Part shown: one piece after another, positions 38,201 to 49,576 of the stretch | Numbering within the stretch: the stretch's first letter is position 1 | Layout of the letters: every line of letters starts with the position of its first letter | Assembly (NCBI RefSeq): GCF_030704535.1 | Contig: NC_081812.1 | Location: 18,423,501 to 18,487,500 of the forward strand | DNA: 64,000 bases | Direction: 5' to 3' | Source: Vitis vinifera | Lineage: Eukaryota; Streptophyta; Magnoliopsida; Vitales; Vitaceae | Position numbers and translations under genes: made by a program | The notes under the pieces: generated by a model | Databases searched by the model: none | What the model was told of the DNA's origin: nothing | What the model saw: the letters and a program-made list of their open reading frames with translations, nothing else

Positions 38201-40822
38201 TTTCTTATTAATGGAAAATAATGTGAGAAGGTGAAAATTAATTCTCATATATTTAATATTTCTTTCAAGGCTACAGGACTTCCAAAAGGTTTATGTTCAA
38301 AACAATAAAACTCATTTCAAAGAACTACTTTGCCATAGAGACAAATAGGGTACTTTAGAAGACATGCTAATTTTCCCCGATCATAAAACAAGATAGGAGG
38401 AATGCAAGGGCGACACAAGAGGTATGAAACAAAAATTTCTGACTCATCCTTCCTTTCCCTCACTTGACTTTTTCAAGATACCCTTCCCATTCTGCTTGTC
38501 CACAACAACAATTTTACAGACCATTGAGTTCTGGCTCCTGGTTTTAAGTTGGAAAAAAGTTCTAATTATATTGATTATGTAGCTTGCACATGTTAACAGA
38601 AAAATTACAACTATTCCAATCAATCTATTACCCATTAACACCTGTAAAGAACTTGAGAGCATAATTATATAAACTTTGGAGGTAATGAGGAAAATATATT
38701 CTATCCATATATATATTAAAACTTTCATTTGTTATTGATCGTGTAGCTTTCAGAAACATATGCATATGTTAAGGGCAACAAAAAGTGAACACATACAGAT
38801 GTGACAATGACATGGCTAGCTCCTTCCTCTATGTATCTCAGGGCATTTTCTGAATTGATTCCCCCTCCAACTTGCAAACCGCCTAGATGTTAACAGTCCT
38901 CACAGTAAGTTCAGCAGAGGAAAAATCTGTAAGTTTAAACATATTATCAACCATAAAGAGTGAAAAATGAATAATACAACCCCAAAGACTTTAATGCCTA
39001 TGAGGAAGATAACGTGAATATTAATATTTTGTGTTCCGTAATTCAATTTAATGAGTCAAACAAAAAAGAAAAGAACCAGTGCATTATTATTTTAGATTCT
39101 AGGACAACTAAAGAGTAGCTTGCCTAATTAGACACTTGCTACCAGAAGAGTTTCTTATGTATGTATTAAGAGAATGTAATTGCATGAGTGTAATTTTACT
39201 TCAAACAAGCACCTATAAGTCTCAATGAGGAATTTTATAAGCTTTCTAATTCAACTAGCCAAAAAGTTGATTTTAGCAACCCCAAATGCATTACTTTCAA
39301 TCACAGAAAGACAACAATCCTTTGTAATAAAGAAAAAGGAATTTTATGTTCTATGACAGAAAATAAGGATGCTAAAGTCCTTCCAAATTAATTAGAAGCC
39401 CCAACCAGTAAGAACCAAAATAAGCCTTAAGGAGAACCCAACTAAGCCTCAAGGAAAATAATAAGGATAACTCAAATAAGCCTTAAGGAAAATAATAATA
39501 ATAATAATAAGCCTCAAGGAGAACCTTAAGGAGAACCCAAATAAGCCTTAAGGAAAATAGTAAGGAAAACTCAAATAAGCTTTAAGGACCCAAATAAGCC
39601 TTAAGGAAAATAATAACCACGATTTAACATCTCATACCAAGTTATGGCCACACACCTCCAATCACAAACTCATAATTCATCCAATTGCATTTTGTTGGGC
39701 AGAAAAATTTAACATCTCATACCAAGTTATGACCACACACCTCCAATCACAAACTCATAATTCATCCAATTGCATTTTGTTGGGGTTAAGAGATTAATGC
39801 AAATGATATTTCCATTATATTTGTTCCCGAAGTCATTTCACAGGAACAACCTCTAGCACTCAATAAATTGGTTAGTTTACTTGTAATGTATGGCATCCCT
39901 AGTACAAATTTATCAGCAAAAGATCAAAAAACATGTGAAAGATAACATATAAGTAGAGAAACAGAAAATTACTGGCAACTGGCAGAGACATTGACCTACC
40001 AGGATAGGCATGCAATGCTTCCGTAGCTGCAGATGTACTCAAGGGATCTGCTCCAAGCATAATAACATGACCACCTGTAAGTCCATCCTCTTTGTACAAC
40101 TTTGCAAACTCTGCTGCTGACTTATCTGATTCAAAATTGGTTACGAGAGTTGATCCACCCTCCTTGGTATCCCGAAGGGTAGAGCCAACAATCTGTTTCA
40201 CTTTCCCCTGGAAATAAATCAATTTAAACAGTATAAAAATAGAGGCAATATTTCAAACAACAAAAAGAAATGCCTAATCCATGTGCTGTTCACTAGCTTC
40301 TTGAGGCTTTCTTTAACCAATCTCAATTGCACAAACAGTCCATTGGTAGGTTTTTTAATGAATTTTCAGGGCTAGAGGCCACAAAGAAACTCGCACTGAA
40401 CTGCCCATAAATCACTGATTTAAGTTCAGCTCTTTATATCGACAAATAACGATCCGTTCTCGAACAAGATATTTTCAAATGGGAATATAAAACTCCAGGG
40501 AATAAGATGGAGTACACTGAAATACGAATGCTTAAGGCGGAGAACACTCACCTTGTGTATATCTATGCAAGGCCGGAACCGAACTGCACATCGTACGGAT
40601 AGCCGCAAAGGTTCTGAAACAACCTGAACATTAGAAGAATTTCTTACTGATTTATACCAATTGAAAATTCATCGACAAACACGTACTGGAAATTGGTGAA
40701 GGCATGGCCGTATTGAGCCTACTCGCGTTCAGGTTCACGCCGTGGAATGTAGAGCTGGGCCTTCCGCTAAGCCAACCGAGATTGCAGGACGAAGTGGCGT
40801 GGGGGCTACGAGCTCTCATCAT
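35265..40822 (-). CDS. HISN3: Phosphoribosylformimino-5-aminoimidazole carboxamide ribotide (ProFAR) isomerase, chloroplastic; 8 exons
   Basis: Fourth step of histidine synthesis, a HisA-type (beta/alpha)8 barrel isomerising ProFAR to PRFAR in the plastid. Exons: 40822-40687, 40613-40552, 40207-40000, 38882-38797, 37891-37790, 37220-37087, 36071-36023 and 35441-35265; 954 nt, 317 aa. Residues 1-50 form a transit peptide (start [14 protein letters not shown]). Barrel strand 1 is [17 protein letters not shown] with catalytic Asp63; the second catalytic Asp is D238 in [36 protein letters not shown] and [13 protein letters not shown] are the substrate phosphate-binding loops. This is the eukaryotic form with the long [20 protein letters not shown] insertion. 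The protein is slightly longer than the Arabidopsis one (At2g36230, HISN3/APG10, about 304 aa as I recall), mainly in the transit peptide. All splice sites are GT-AG. Confidence 0.96.
36689..36904. mobile_element. MITE with terminal inverted repeats in a HISN3 intron
   Basis: The left end reads agagcatttggtaaaa; the reverse complement of the right end reads agagggtgtttggtaaa. The 216-bp interior is very AT-rich with repeated attaagtcattaa-type words able to fold on themselves. ctaaa flanks both sides (36684-36688 and 36903-36907), but a full target duplication is not certain. It is in intron 6 of HISN3. The GGTGTTTGGTAAA terminus is common in dicot non-autonomous hAT/Mutator-like elements. 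Confidence 0.65.
39418..39784. repeat. Compound repeat: about 30-bp minisatellite plus 77-bp direct duplication
   Basis: From 39418 to 39615, units like caaataagccttaaggaaaa with aataataagga spacers recur six or seven times. Directly after, a 77-bp unit starting tttaacatctcataccaa and ending attgcattttgttggg occurs at 39623-39699 and again at 39708-39784 with one substitution. All lie in intron 3 of HISN3. Confidence 0.8.
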
Positions 40823-41198
40823 GTTCTTAAGAAATGACTCCGGTGATATTTGAAGATAGAAATTAAATCGGCCAGCTACGATCTAGGGTTTCGCGGTTAT
40901 GAAACCTAGATTTTCCAGAGTGAAGGAACAGAAAGGTTTTGAATCGTGATTGTCGTTAGTAGACGCCGGAGGTAAGAGGAGGGCTTACGTGAGCAATCCC
41001 ACACGGTAGCTCGAGGCACTGTTAAATACATCCCCTTTTGCCCTTTTCATGCCCTCCTTAGGATATTATTATTATTATTATTTCGTTTTCTTCCCTCTTT
41101 ATATTCAAACCCCAGTGTTTTAGTGTGTACCATGTAAAAACCTTATTTTGTAAAAATAAGGTTGGCCGCCTTTCTCAGCGCCGCAACCCATCAATCCC
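40823..41198. promoter_or_regulatory. Bidirectional promoter region between HISN3 and the PPR pseudogene
   Basis: 376 bp separate the divergent start codons. It contains the HISN3 5' UTR, a (TTA)n tract near 41066-41083 and no other open frame of note. The two genes are also adjacent in Arabidopsis as I remember it, so shared regulatory sequence is plausible. Because the PPR side has decayed, only the HISN3 direction need still work. Confidence 0.45.
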
Positions 41199-42160
41199 AT
41201 GGTCTCCAACCCCTGTCCCTGTTCCGATGGCATTTTCTCCTGCCCGAAGTCTGAACCCATTTTCAGATTTGCGCTAAATGCTTTTTGTAAGGTTGGGATA
41301 TTGGACGATGCTGAGATTGCTTTTGCAAATATGGGGAGAATGATTGATGGGAAACCTAGTGTAGCAGTATATAATATTTTGATTAATGGGTATGCATGAG
41401 AAAGCGATGGCTGTTTATGCGAAGATGATTAAGGATAGGGTCAAGCCTGATGTGTTTATATTCAATACCTTGATCAGAAGTTGTCGGAATTCGCTGTTCG
41501 GGCTTGCTTTGGAAATGTTTAAAGAGATGAAGGATAAGGGACGTAGTCCTAATGTTTTTAGTTTTCATACTTTGATTAAAGGGTCTTTCAGGGAAAGGAA
41601 GTTTGAGGAGGGGACTGGGATGGCCTATGAGATGCTTGAGTTGGGATGCCAGTTTTCGAATGTGACTTATGAGATTCTAGTGGATGGGCTTTGCAGAGAA
41701 GGTAGGGTTTTAGAGGCATGTGATTTCTTGATTGATTTTTCAGGGAAAGGAGCATTACCTAATGGGTTTGATTGTTTTTGTCTCATTGAGGCGCTTTGTG
41801 GTGAAGAAAATGTGGGGCGGGCATTGGAGTTTGTGGACGGCTATGGAGGAAAGGAAATGCACCAAGCTTGATTGCTTGCGCTACTTTGATAGAAGGATCG
41901 AGGAGATTAGGAAAAATAGAAGAAGCATTTCAATTAATGGAAAGGATGGTAAGAGAGAGGGTATTCTTCCATGTAGGGTGACTTGTAATTGTTTGCTTCA
42001 GGATCTTTGTGAGGTAGGAAGAACTTGTGAAGCAATTGAGGTTGTTGATCACTAGCAAGGGTTTGGGATCAGATGGCATGACCTTTAACATTCTGGCTCA
42101 TGGGTATTCCAGGGAAGGTAAAAGGAGGGAGGGGGAATGCTTGTTGTATGAGATGTTATG
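41199..42160 (+). pseudogene. PPR (pentatricopeptide repeat) pseudogene, At2g36240-like
   Basis: Clear PPR repeats are readable across several frames: CKVGILDDAEIAFANMGRM, VAVYNILINGYA, DVFIFNTLIRSC, NVFSFHTLIKG, NVTYEILVDGLCREGRV, CNCLLQDLCEVGRTCEAIEV and MTFNILAHGYSREGK. The reading frame is lost near 41395 (within INGYA, where residues are also missing), again near 41840-41860, near 41950-41970 and near 42050. No transit peptide or N-terminal repeats are present, and the reading stops well short of the roughly 500 aa expected. PPR proteins bind organelle RNA; this copy is unlikely to. An assembly or sequencing error would need several independent mistakes, so true decay is favoured. A poly-A run follows at about 42183-42197. 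Confidence 0.85.
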
Positions 42161-43960
42161 AAACAGTTGATTAATGCTTATCAAAAAAAAAAAAAAACAG
42201 GTTGATGAATGGCCTTTCTAATGGAGGAATCTCTCACTGACATAAGTAAACCTTATTAGCAAGTAAAGATATTGAAATTTTCTGGTTGCATTTTGTAGCA
42301 GTTCTAAAATTACTTGGGCCTGAAGAGGTTGTGGCTCCATTTAGAAGGAAGAGATGATCTTGTCCTCGAGGAAAGGGAAACTTCAAAGCTGTGTTCTATA
42401 AAATATTTTATAGTTTCCCTTCTCCCCCTGCAAAGCTGTGTTGGCTATCTGCCTGACTGGAGGATTAATGGTTGAACTTTGAACAGATAGTAGCATAGAG
42501 GCTGTCTATCTCTCATAAGAAAATGAATACGTTGTTTGTGTTCCCTCCTTTGCTCTTAATATTTGTTTGTGTTGCACTGCCAAGAAGCCTTCTACTGAGC
42601 ACCATCATCATTTCAGCCACCTTCCAATGCTTCGGAAAATCCACCCCTGCTTGGTTGACAGTCTTCGATAGATGAGATACGCTTAACAAATCCAAAGAAT
42701 CTTCTCGAACCCATGGCTCTTCAAGCCAGGAATGATTTCGGAGAAACTCTAGGTGACTTTGTATGCATTACTGTAAAGTTGATGAAGGCTTTACAGTAAG
42801 TGGTCAAAATAGCAGACCGTTGTTGAATTTTGTATGGTACCAGTCCAATGTTGTTTAAAATTTGATTATTTTGCAAATTTTTGTGAAATTAGATTGGTCC
42901 CTCTTATTCTTGGATTTCTTTGTTTGTTCTGTTGCAAGCTTTTTTTCCCCTCTTCAATGCTTTGGTTTCTAAGGGTTGAAGACCTATGGAATTTATTTTT
43001 AGCTTATGCTTTCTCTTTTTAATTTTATTTTGTTTTAATATTTGAAAAAGTTAGTGACTCACCTTAGGTATACATGGATATATATACACATGTATGACAT
43101 GTGTACAAACGACATGTCAGACGAACGTTTTTTAGTAAGGAATCATCGATTTGGATGATTCATAATACATATTATTATTTGTACTACTTGCAAATTTTTA
43201 AAAATTTTCTTTTTAAGATCCAAAAAATTTCGAGTCTTGATAATACTTTCTTTTATAATATCCTTTTATCATTTTATTTTTAATTAACATAAACCAAGTC
43301 ATATCGTAAAAAGTTTAAGTGAGGGCGTAATTGTCATTTCAATTAAAAATCCCTCAAAACCGTATCCTAATCCAGTCCTCATCGTGGTCGAGGAGAGAGG
43401 TAGAAGGAGATAAAGATAAGTTTTGACCAAGAGAATAAAATATAATTTTTTTTAATTTCAATTTTATTTTTGTTTAAAGGTTTTAGATGAATTTTGATAT
43501 TATGGATTAAGATGATCAGATGATTTAGTTAGAATTAGAGAACGTTATTTGAGTTGACTCAAGAAATAATTGTTTAGTCGAAAATAGACGCCTGATCGGA
43601 AACAAAATACCAGAAACATCCTTGATGTCCAAATTCGAATTGCCAAGCCCCCCACCAGGCCACGGTTTGAGCCACAAATCAATGGACAGAGTTGTAAATA
43701 CACATTAACGGCGTCCTCCACTCCTCCTTAGTCCTTCCTCATCCCTGTGGGCAAGCTTGGAATCTTTCTTTCTTCCTTTCCAAAAAAAAAAAAAAGATAT
43801 TTAATAGAGAGAAAGAATAAAGGGTAGGCTGCAACCGAAAATTGGAGTCACTAGCGAAATCACTGACGGGAGCTATCAGGAAGAAGCTCTCTCCCACTAT
43901 TCATGGCCAAAATTTAAAATTTTTGAAAATCCTTAAACTCTCGCTGAACTAGTAAATCTA
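42161..43960. other. Intergenic spacer and promoter of the At5g03900-like gene
   Basis: No supported gene. Short open frames on both strands have no family resemblance. The last 300 bp before 43961 should contain the promoter and 5' UTR of the downstream chloroplast-protein gene. Confidence 0.45.
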
Positions 43961-46900
43961 ATGGCCTCCATAGCCTCATGTTTCTGTTTAAAACCCTCCG
44001 TCGTGCTTAGACCTCCTAGTTTCCCTTCCAGATTTCAAGCCCCTGTTTTTTCTAGGAACTCCTGGAAATTTCACAATTCTAGGGTTTTCGTGCCTGTTGT
44101 CAGAGCGGGTCTTGATGTTGCTTCTGGAATTAGGCCTGGAGGCATTGTGGAGACTGATAAACTGCCCTCCAATGTACGGAAGCGTGCTATGGACGCCGTT
44201 GATGCATGTGGTGGTAGGGTTACTATTGGAGATGTGGCCAGCAAGGGTGGGCTTAAGTTGAATGAAGCTCAGAAGGCTTTGCAGGCCCTCGCTGCCGATA
44301 CCAATGGTTTCTTGGAGGTAGTTATTTCTGATCCTATAGTTTTCGCCCTCTGTTTGGTCGCTGCGAAAATTTAGTAAAGGAAAAGCAAGCACATTTTGAT
44401 TTTTACTTTATATTTTAGTCTCGAACTTCTAGTTCTTTCAAAGAAAGAATAAGAGAAGGGGATGCTTAATGCTTTTAAATGTTTATTTATTCTCGTTGAT
44501 TTCATTTGTTTTCCTTATTCAATTTTTTTTGCCAGAAAATAACCTCTTATATATCTTTTCCAAAATCCATCTTTATCTTTTTGCCCTTTTCCTTGAAAAA
44601 AAGGGATCGCTATTTGATAATCCAAAAATGGAGTTTATTACTTATCGCTGAGTCTGGCACTCTCCGTGTTTTAAACTACCAAACCAAAGACACAAGTTTG
44701 TCCTCATAAGCTGAATGATGAATGAATTTATCACATCAGAAGCCAAGTGTTTTCAGAGCTACAAATGCAACACTAATCATTTTCTGAATTGAAAGAAACA
44801 AGCTTTCATATTTTTTTTGGACCTGGAGAAGGCTGAGCTTGTTGCGTTTCTCTTCAGTAATTGTACAAAAACGTTGTATAGATTACATTTTTCCCCAACG
44901 TCAATATTTCTGCCAATTGGAAGCATATTCTCTAAAAATTCATAATTTATAGGGAAAATTTCGCACCTGCTTTTTAGATTTATATTCTATGATTTGAGAA
45001 TCAAATAACCAATTTTCACATGTTAGCGCTTCTTGTTTCTATAGAGTTTGAAATTGAAAGATACGGTTTGTTCATTGGCTCTTTGAAGTTCTTGATTTCG
45101 TGAGTGCAATCATTTCAAGATGGTTTGAACAGGTTTCAGATGAAGGGGATGTTCTTTATGTTTTCCCAAAGGATTATCGCTCAAAACTTGCTGCCAAGTC
45201 TTTTAGGATAAAACTTGAGCCTTTTGTTGAAAAAGCAAAGGTATTGATTTCTCATTATGTTTCTTGTTGAAATAGTAAATGCAAATTCATAAAGGTTGTG
45301 TCTGACCAAAATGTGATGCTATCAATCTTTGACAGTCAGCAGCTGAGTATTTAGTAAGAGTTTCCTTTGGGACAGCACTAATTGCTTCAATTGTTCTTGT
45401 TTATACGACAATTATTGCACTCCTCTCAAGTAGAAGGTATCTGTTGAACGTGATTCATCAAATTTTTGCAAGTTCTTGTTCTTGTTTGAATTTTTATTTT
45501 CATTAATCACCTTTGTAGTGGCAACACAATGACAATTGGATTGCTTTCATTTTTGTTGTGCAACAGTGATGAAGATAATCGTGGAAGACGTGGAGGCAGA
45601 TCTTATGATTCGGGTTTCACTTTTTATTTAAATCCAGCTGATTTGTTTTGGTAATATTTCTGAACTGGCATTATATTTATTGTTGTTTTGAAACACATGA
45701 CATGGATTGAACCAAAGTGAGGAATGGGTTTACCACTTTATAAAGAATGAAGTTGCTAATGCCCAAGGTCTTTATGGGTATATATCCAGATGAGCCTTAA
45801 TCCTATAATTTCTTCCTTACGTATTGCTACTGTAGCCTTTTCCATGCCCAATGCTTCTAATGCTCTAATTGGTTTGTCAAATTAGAATTGAATTGAGGTG
45901 CAATTCTAATTAAAGTTTGTCAATAGAGAATTTGGAATTTAAATTGGCAACTGGGGGAAAGAAGGGTTAAGGATGTTTTGATAGCTTAGAATATTAATGT
46001 ATTTCAGTTTTCTGAGAATAAATGTACTAGGAATTTTGGGCTGATTAGCAAGTGATCGAAAATTTTCCTGTTCTATATGCACAGGGTTATTCAAGAAGAG
46101 CAAAGTAAATGAATCATGATGACCAGTGGGGGAGGGTTTATGAATTATAAACACACCCATGCACGCCCAACTATCAACTATGTCTTAATCCTTGCTACTT
46201 TGGCGCATCTACATGAATCCTATTTACAGTTTCAAGAGTGTATTAATAGAACCTATTGACATTGAATTATATTTGCAGTGTTGGTAAAAAACTATCTTTC
46301 TCAGTCTATATTTGGCCTGCCTCTTGTGGGTCCATCCCAAACATGAACTCTGACATTGATTTCCTAAACCACTTTTAAAATGCTTAGTTTGCAATGGAGT
46401 CTTCAATTTGAACCTAGGTCCTGGTTGGACCCATGCATGATTAATAGGCATAATGCCCCTCCCTTCTCAGACTAAACCTGGGCTTTTGCCACCCTAGGCA
46501 TGAGTAATGTTTATCCGTATCAACTCAGTCCCAGAAAAAAAAAAAAAGGGAGGTGATGATTATTTGGGAATTTGAAGATGCATTTTACCTATTTATGAGG
46601 CTTTTTAACACATGTTTTATGTTCTGAAATGTAAACCTGTTATTGGCACAAATTTTCATTTCTTTTTATTTTTTTAATTTTTCATATGAGGAGAAAAAAA
46701 ATACTCTTCTTGTTCTTTGTACAATAAAACATGAAACATTCTCTACTCTATCCCATATGAACTGGACAACTATTCTCCTGTAGTGTTACAACAGTTCTCA
46801 TTATGAACTGACAGACTATTACTTTTATGAAGTTGATGTTGATATCTTGAAATGTGGAAGAAACTTGAGGTAACCACACAATTAGTTGATCTCACATAAA

Positions 46901-49540
46901 TATTCATTATAGGTACTGGGATCCATATTACTATAGGAGGCGACGAATACAGAAAGAAGATGATGGGATGAACTTTATAGAATCTGTATGTTAAAAAAAA
47001 CTGAATTATGTCTTATGTTTATTGGTTTTGAAACAAATTGAACTTGATGAATAACTTGTATGTAGGTTTTCTCATTTGTATTTGGGGATGGTGATCCAAA
47101 TCAAGGAATTGAAGACGAGAGGTGGAAGTTGGTAATACTTGAGCACTGAGTTCAGTGGTCCGTTACTTTCAATGTTTTTTTTTTCACCCATTGTTGTAAC
47201 TTTTTTTATAAAACCTCCTTTCAGTAATTTTCTGCTTTTTAAAAGATGCATTATTTTGATTTTCAGCTCATGGAGTTTCAAATTATTTTTTGAAGGTAAA
47301 AAAAAATTATTTTTCAAATTTTCATGCAATTAGTTCATCTCTTTCACTAAGTTGATGTTTATATCCCAGAATCCATTGTTTATTGACATTTTATGATATT
47401 GATTTTGCACGTACTTTAATGAAACCTATACTGCACTATGAATGCTACTGGAGTCACAAAACAAATTGCTTACGGAAATTTTCTGTAAAAGGGACTTTCA
47501 TGAGGTAGAATTTTGTCATATCAGTCCTGTGCATTGTCTTGTGTTTCACTTTCATCACCTTTAAAAGGTACCAAGAAAGGAAGAGTTTACAAAAAGACAG
47601 AATTACTAGTTTTTATTCTGTGCAATACACTGGAACTCCAAAACACTGGTGGATATCTTTTTCCATCAAAAAGTGATGGAAAAAAAGTAAGGGATGTAAT
47701 AAAAGACATTAGCAGCATAATTTTATGCAATGGCAATGCACTGGAAAAGCCTGAAGCACTGAAGTACACTGTATGCTTGATCTAGTAAATAGGATCCATC
47801 AGATGGCTGTCCTGGATTCTCTTTAGCTGCTGAACTGGCAAGGTTTTACACTTTTAATAGTAATCCATGTTGCATGGTCTGGTGCTGGTGTAAGCTACAA
47901 GTATGCATTTAGGTGTCTAATCCTTTACTGCTGCACATTGTAGGATGCACTTGTAGACATGTGGATATGATATAATTAAAGGAAAATAGAAAGAAAAGTC
48001 AATTAAATATTAATAAAAAGCTAAACTATCCTTCTTTTCACTTTTATTTCTATCTTTTTTTTCTTATCCCTAAATACTTTTATAAAAGTTCAAACCTAGT
48101 AAACCCTCCTTTTCAATGTAATCATCTGCTAAAGAAGTTGAAAGTAAAAAAAGTAAATCAATGAAAATCAAATTGTACAATTATTCAACTAGAATCCCAT
48201 ACCTACACTCATGTCATGTTGTGTGGACATGAGAGATCATATGTAGTAACTTGATCATATTTGCCTAAGCTTCACAATAAAGGAGAGCCAAACCAAGAAA
48301 AAGCTTGATATCTCATGTAGGCTAAGGAAAGTATCTCTTCTTCTTTCAAAAGTAGTTTTAAAGGGATTCTTATTACTTAAGAATGATGATTGATAGGAAT
48401 AATCCATCAATATATTAATCTTTATTTTCACACTCTTGCTCTAACCATTTCCTTGGGAAAGTTTAGGAAATTACCCTAGGAAATGAAAATAAGTTGAAAT
48501 AAGTTCCAGAGTTGCCATAATAAGAATTGGTGGGGTTTCAACTGAAAAGAAAGAAGTGTTTGTTAGATTGAGATGGAAAATGCAAAAATAGAAAAAATGG
48601 GTCTTGGGCCTATATATGTACTAAAATACATTTTTGCTTATTCAGCAAACAAAGTTGGAACTGAATTATTCTAGATCCTATCAGCGAAATGGTTATTATA
48701 TGTTTCAATATCATTCACCATCAATTACATTATCCGTTCCTTAGTTTTGAGGTTCCTTATAAAAAATAAAAAAAAAAGAATAAAAGAAAAAATCCTTAGT
48801 TTTGGGGTTCAGACTTGCCTCAAACTTTGGTATACTTTGAATGATCACTTATTCATTTAAATTAATACTTTCACCCCAATGTGTTTGGTTGCAAAGGATC
48901 AACTGCCTTCAGTCGTATGCTATGAAACAATGTAAGATTCCTCATTTCATGCATTCAAATTTATCTGGATTTTGGATGTCAGAAGACCACAGTGGTCGTG
49001 GACCAATGTGATGTCAATGCAAGTCCTTCCTTGATAGGTTCCCTACCTCCGACTTGTTTTCTTGATTTTCATTGAAACTTATGACTAACCTTTGATTGAA
49101 ACTTAGAACTAACTTCTCAATTATTTTGCTATGGGTCAACGATTGATTTTTGTGGCAATGTAATGATGATATGGTTATTTTCCTTGATTTGTTATTGCAG
49201 ATTGGGCAATACATATCTTCCAATGGTGGTGTTGTTACAGCTGAAGAACTTGCTCCATATCTTGATTTAGAGACTGCTGACAACAATCTAGTATGTCCAT
49301 GTTTAATGTAATCTAGTTTGTCTAAAAACCCCAGTCTGATGTTTTGCTTCAGAATTTGGAAATTTATTTGTGCTAACTTCTCATTGGGAATACACATCAG
49401 TCCACATTATTTCTACTCCTTAATCAGTCACAGAACTTCTCATTGACTGATTGAAAATTTGGTAGTATTAAAAGACAAAAAAAAATTCTTACACTGTAGT
49501 AATGTCTTTTCTTTTTAATCTCTTATTCTGCTAATACACA

Positions 49541-49576
<36 letters not shown>

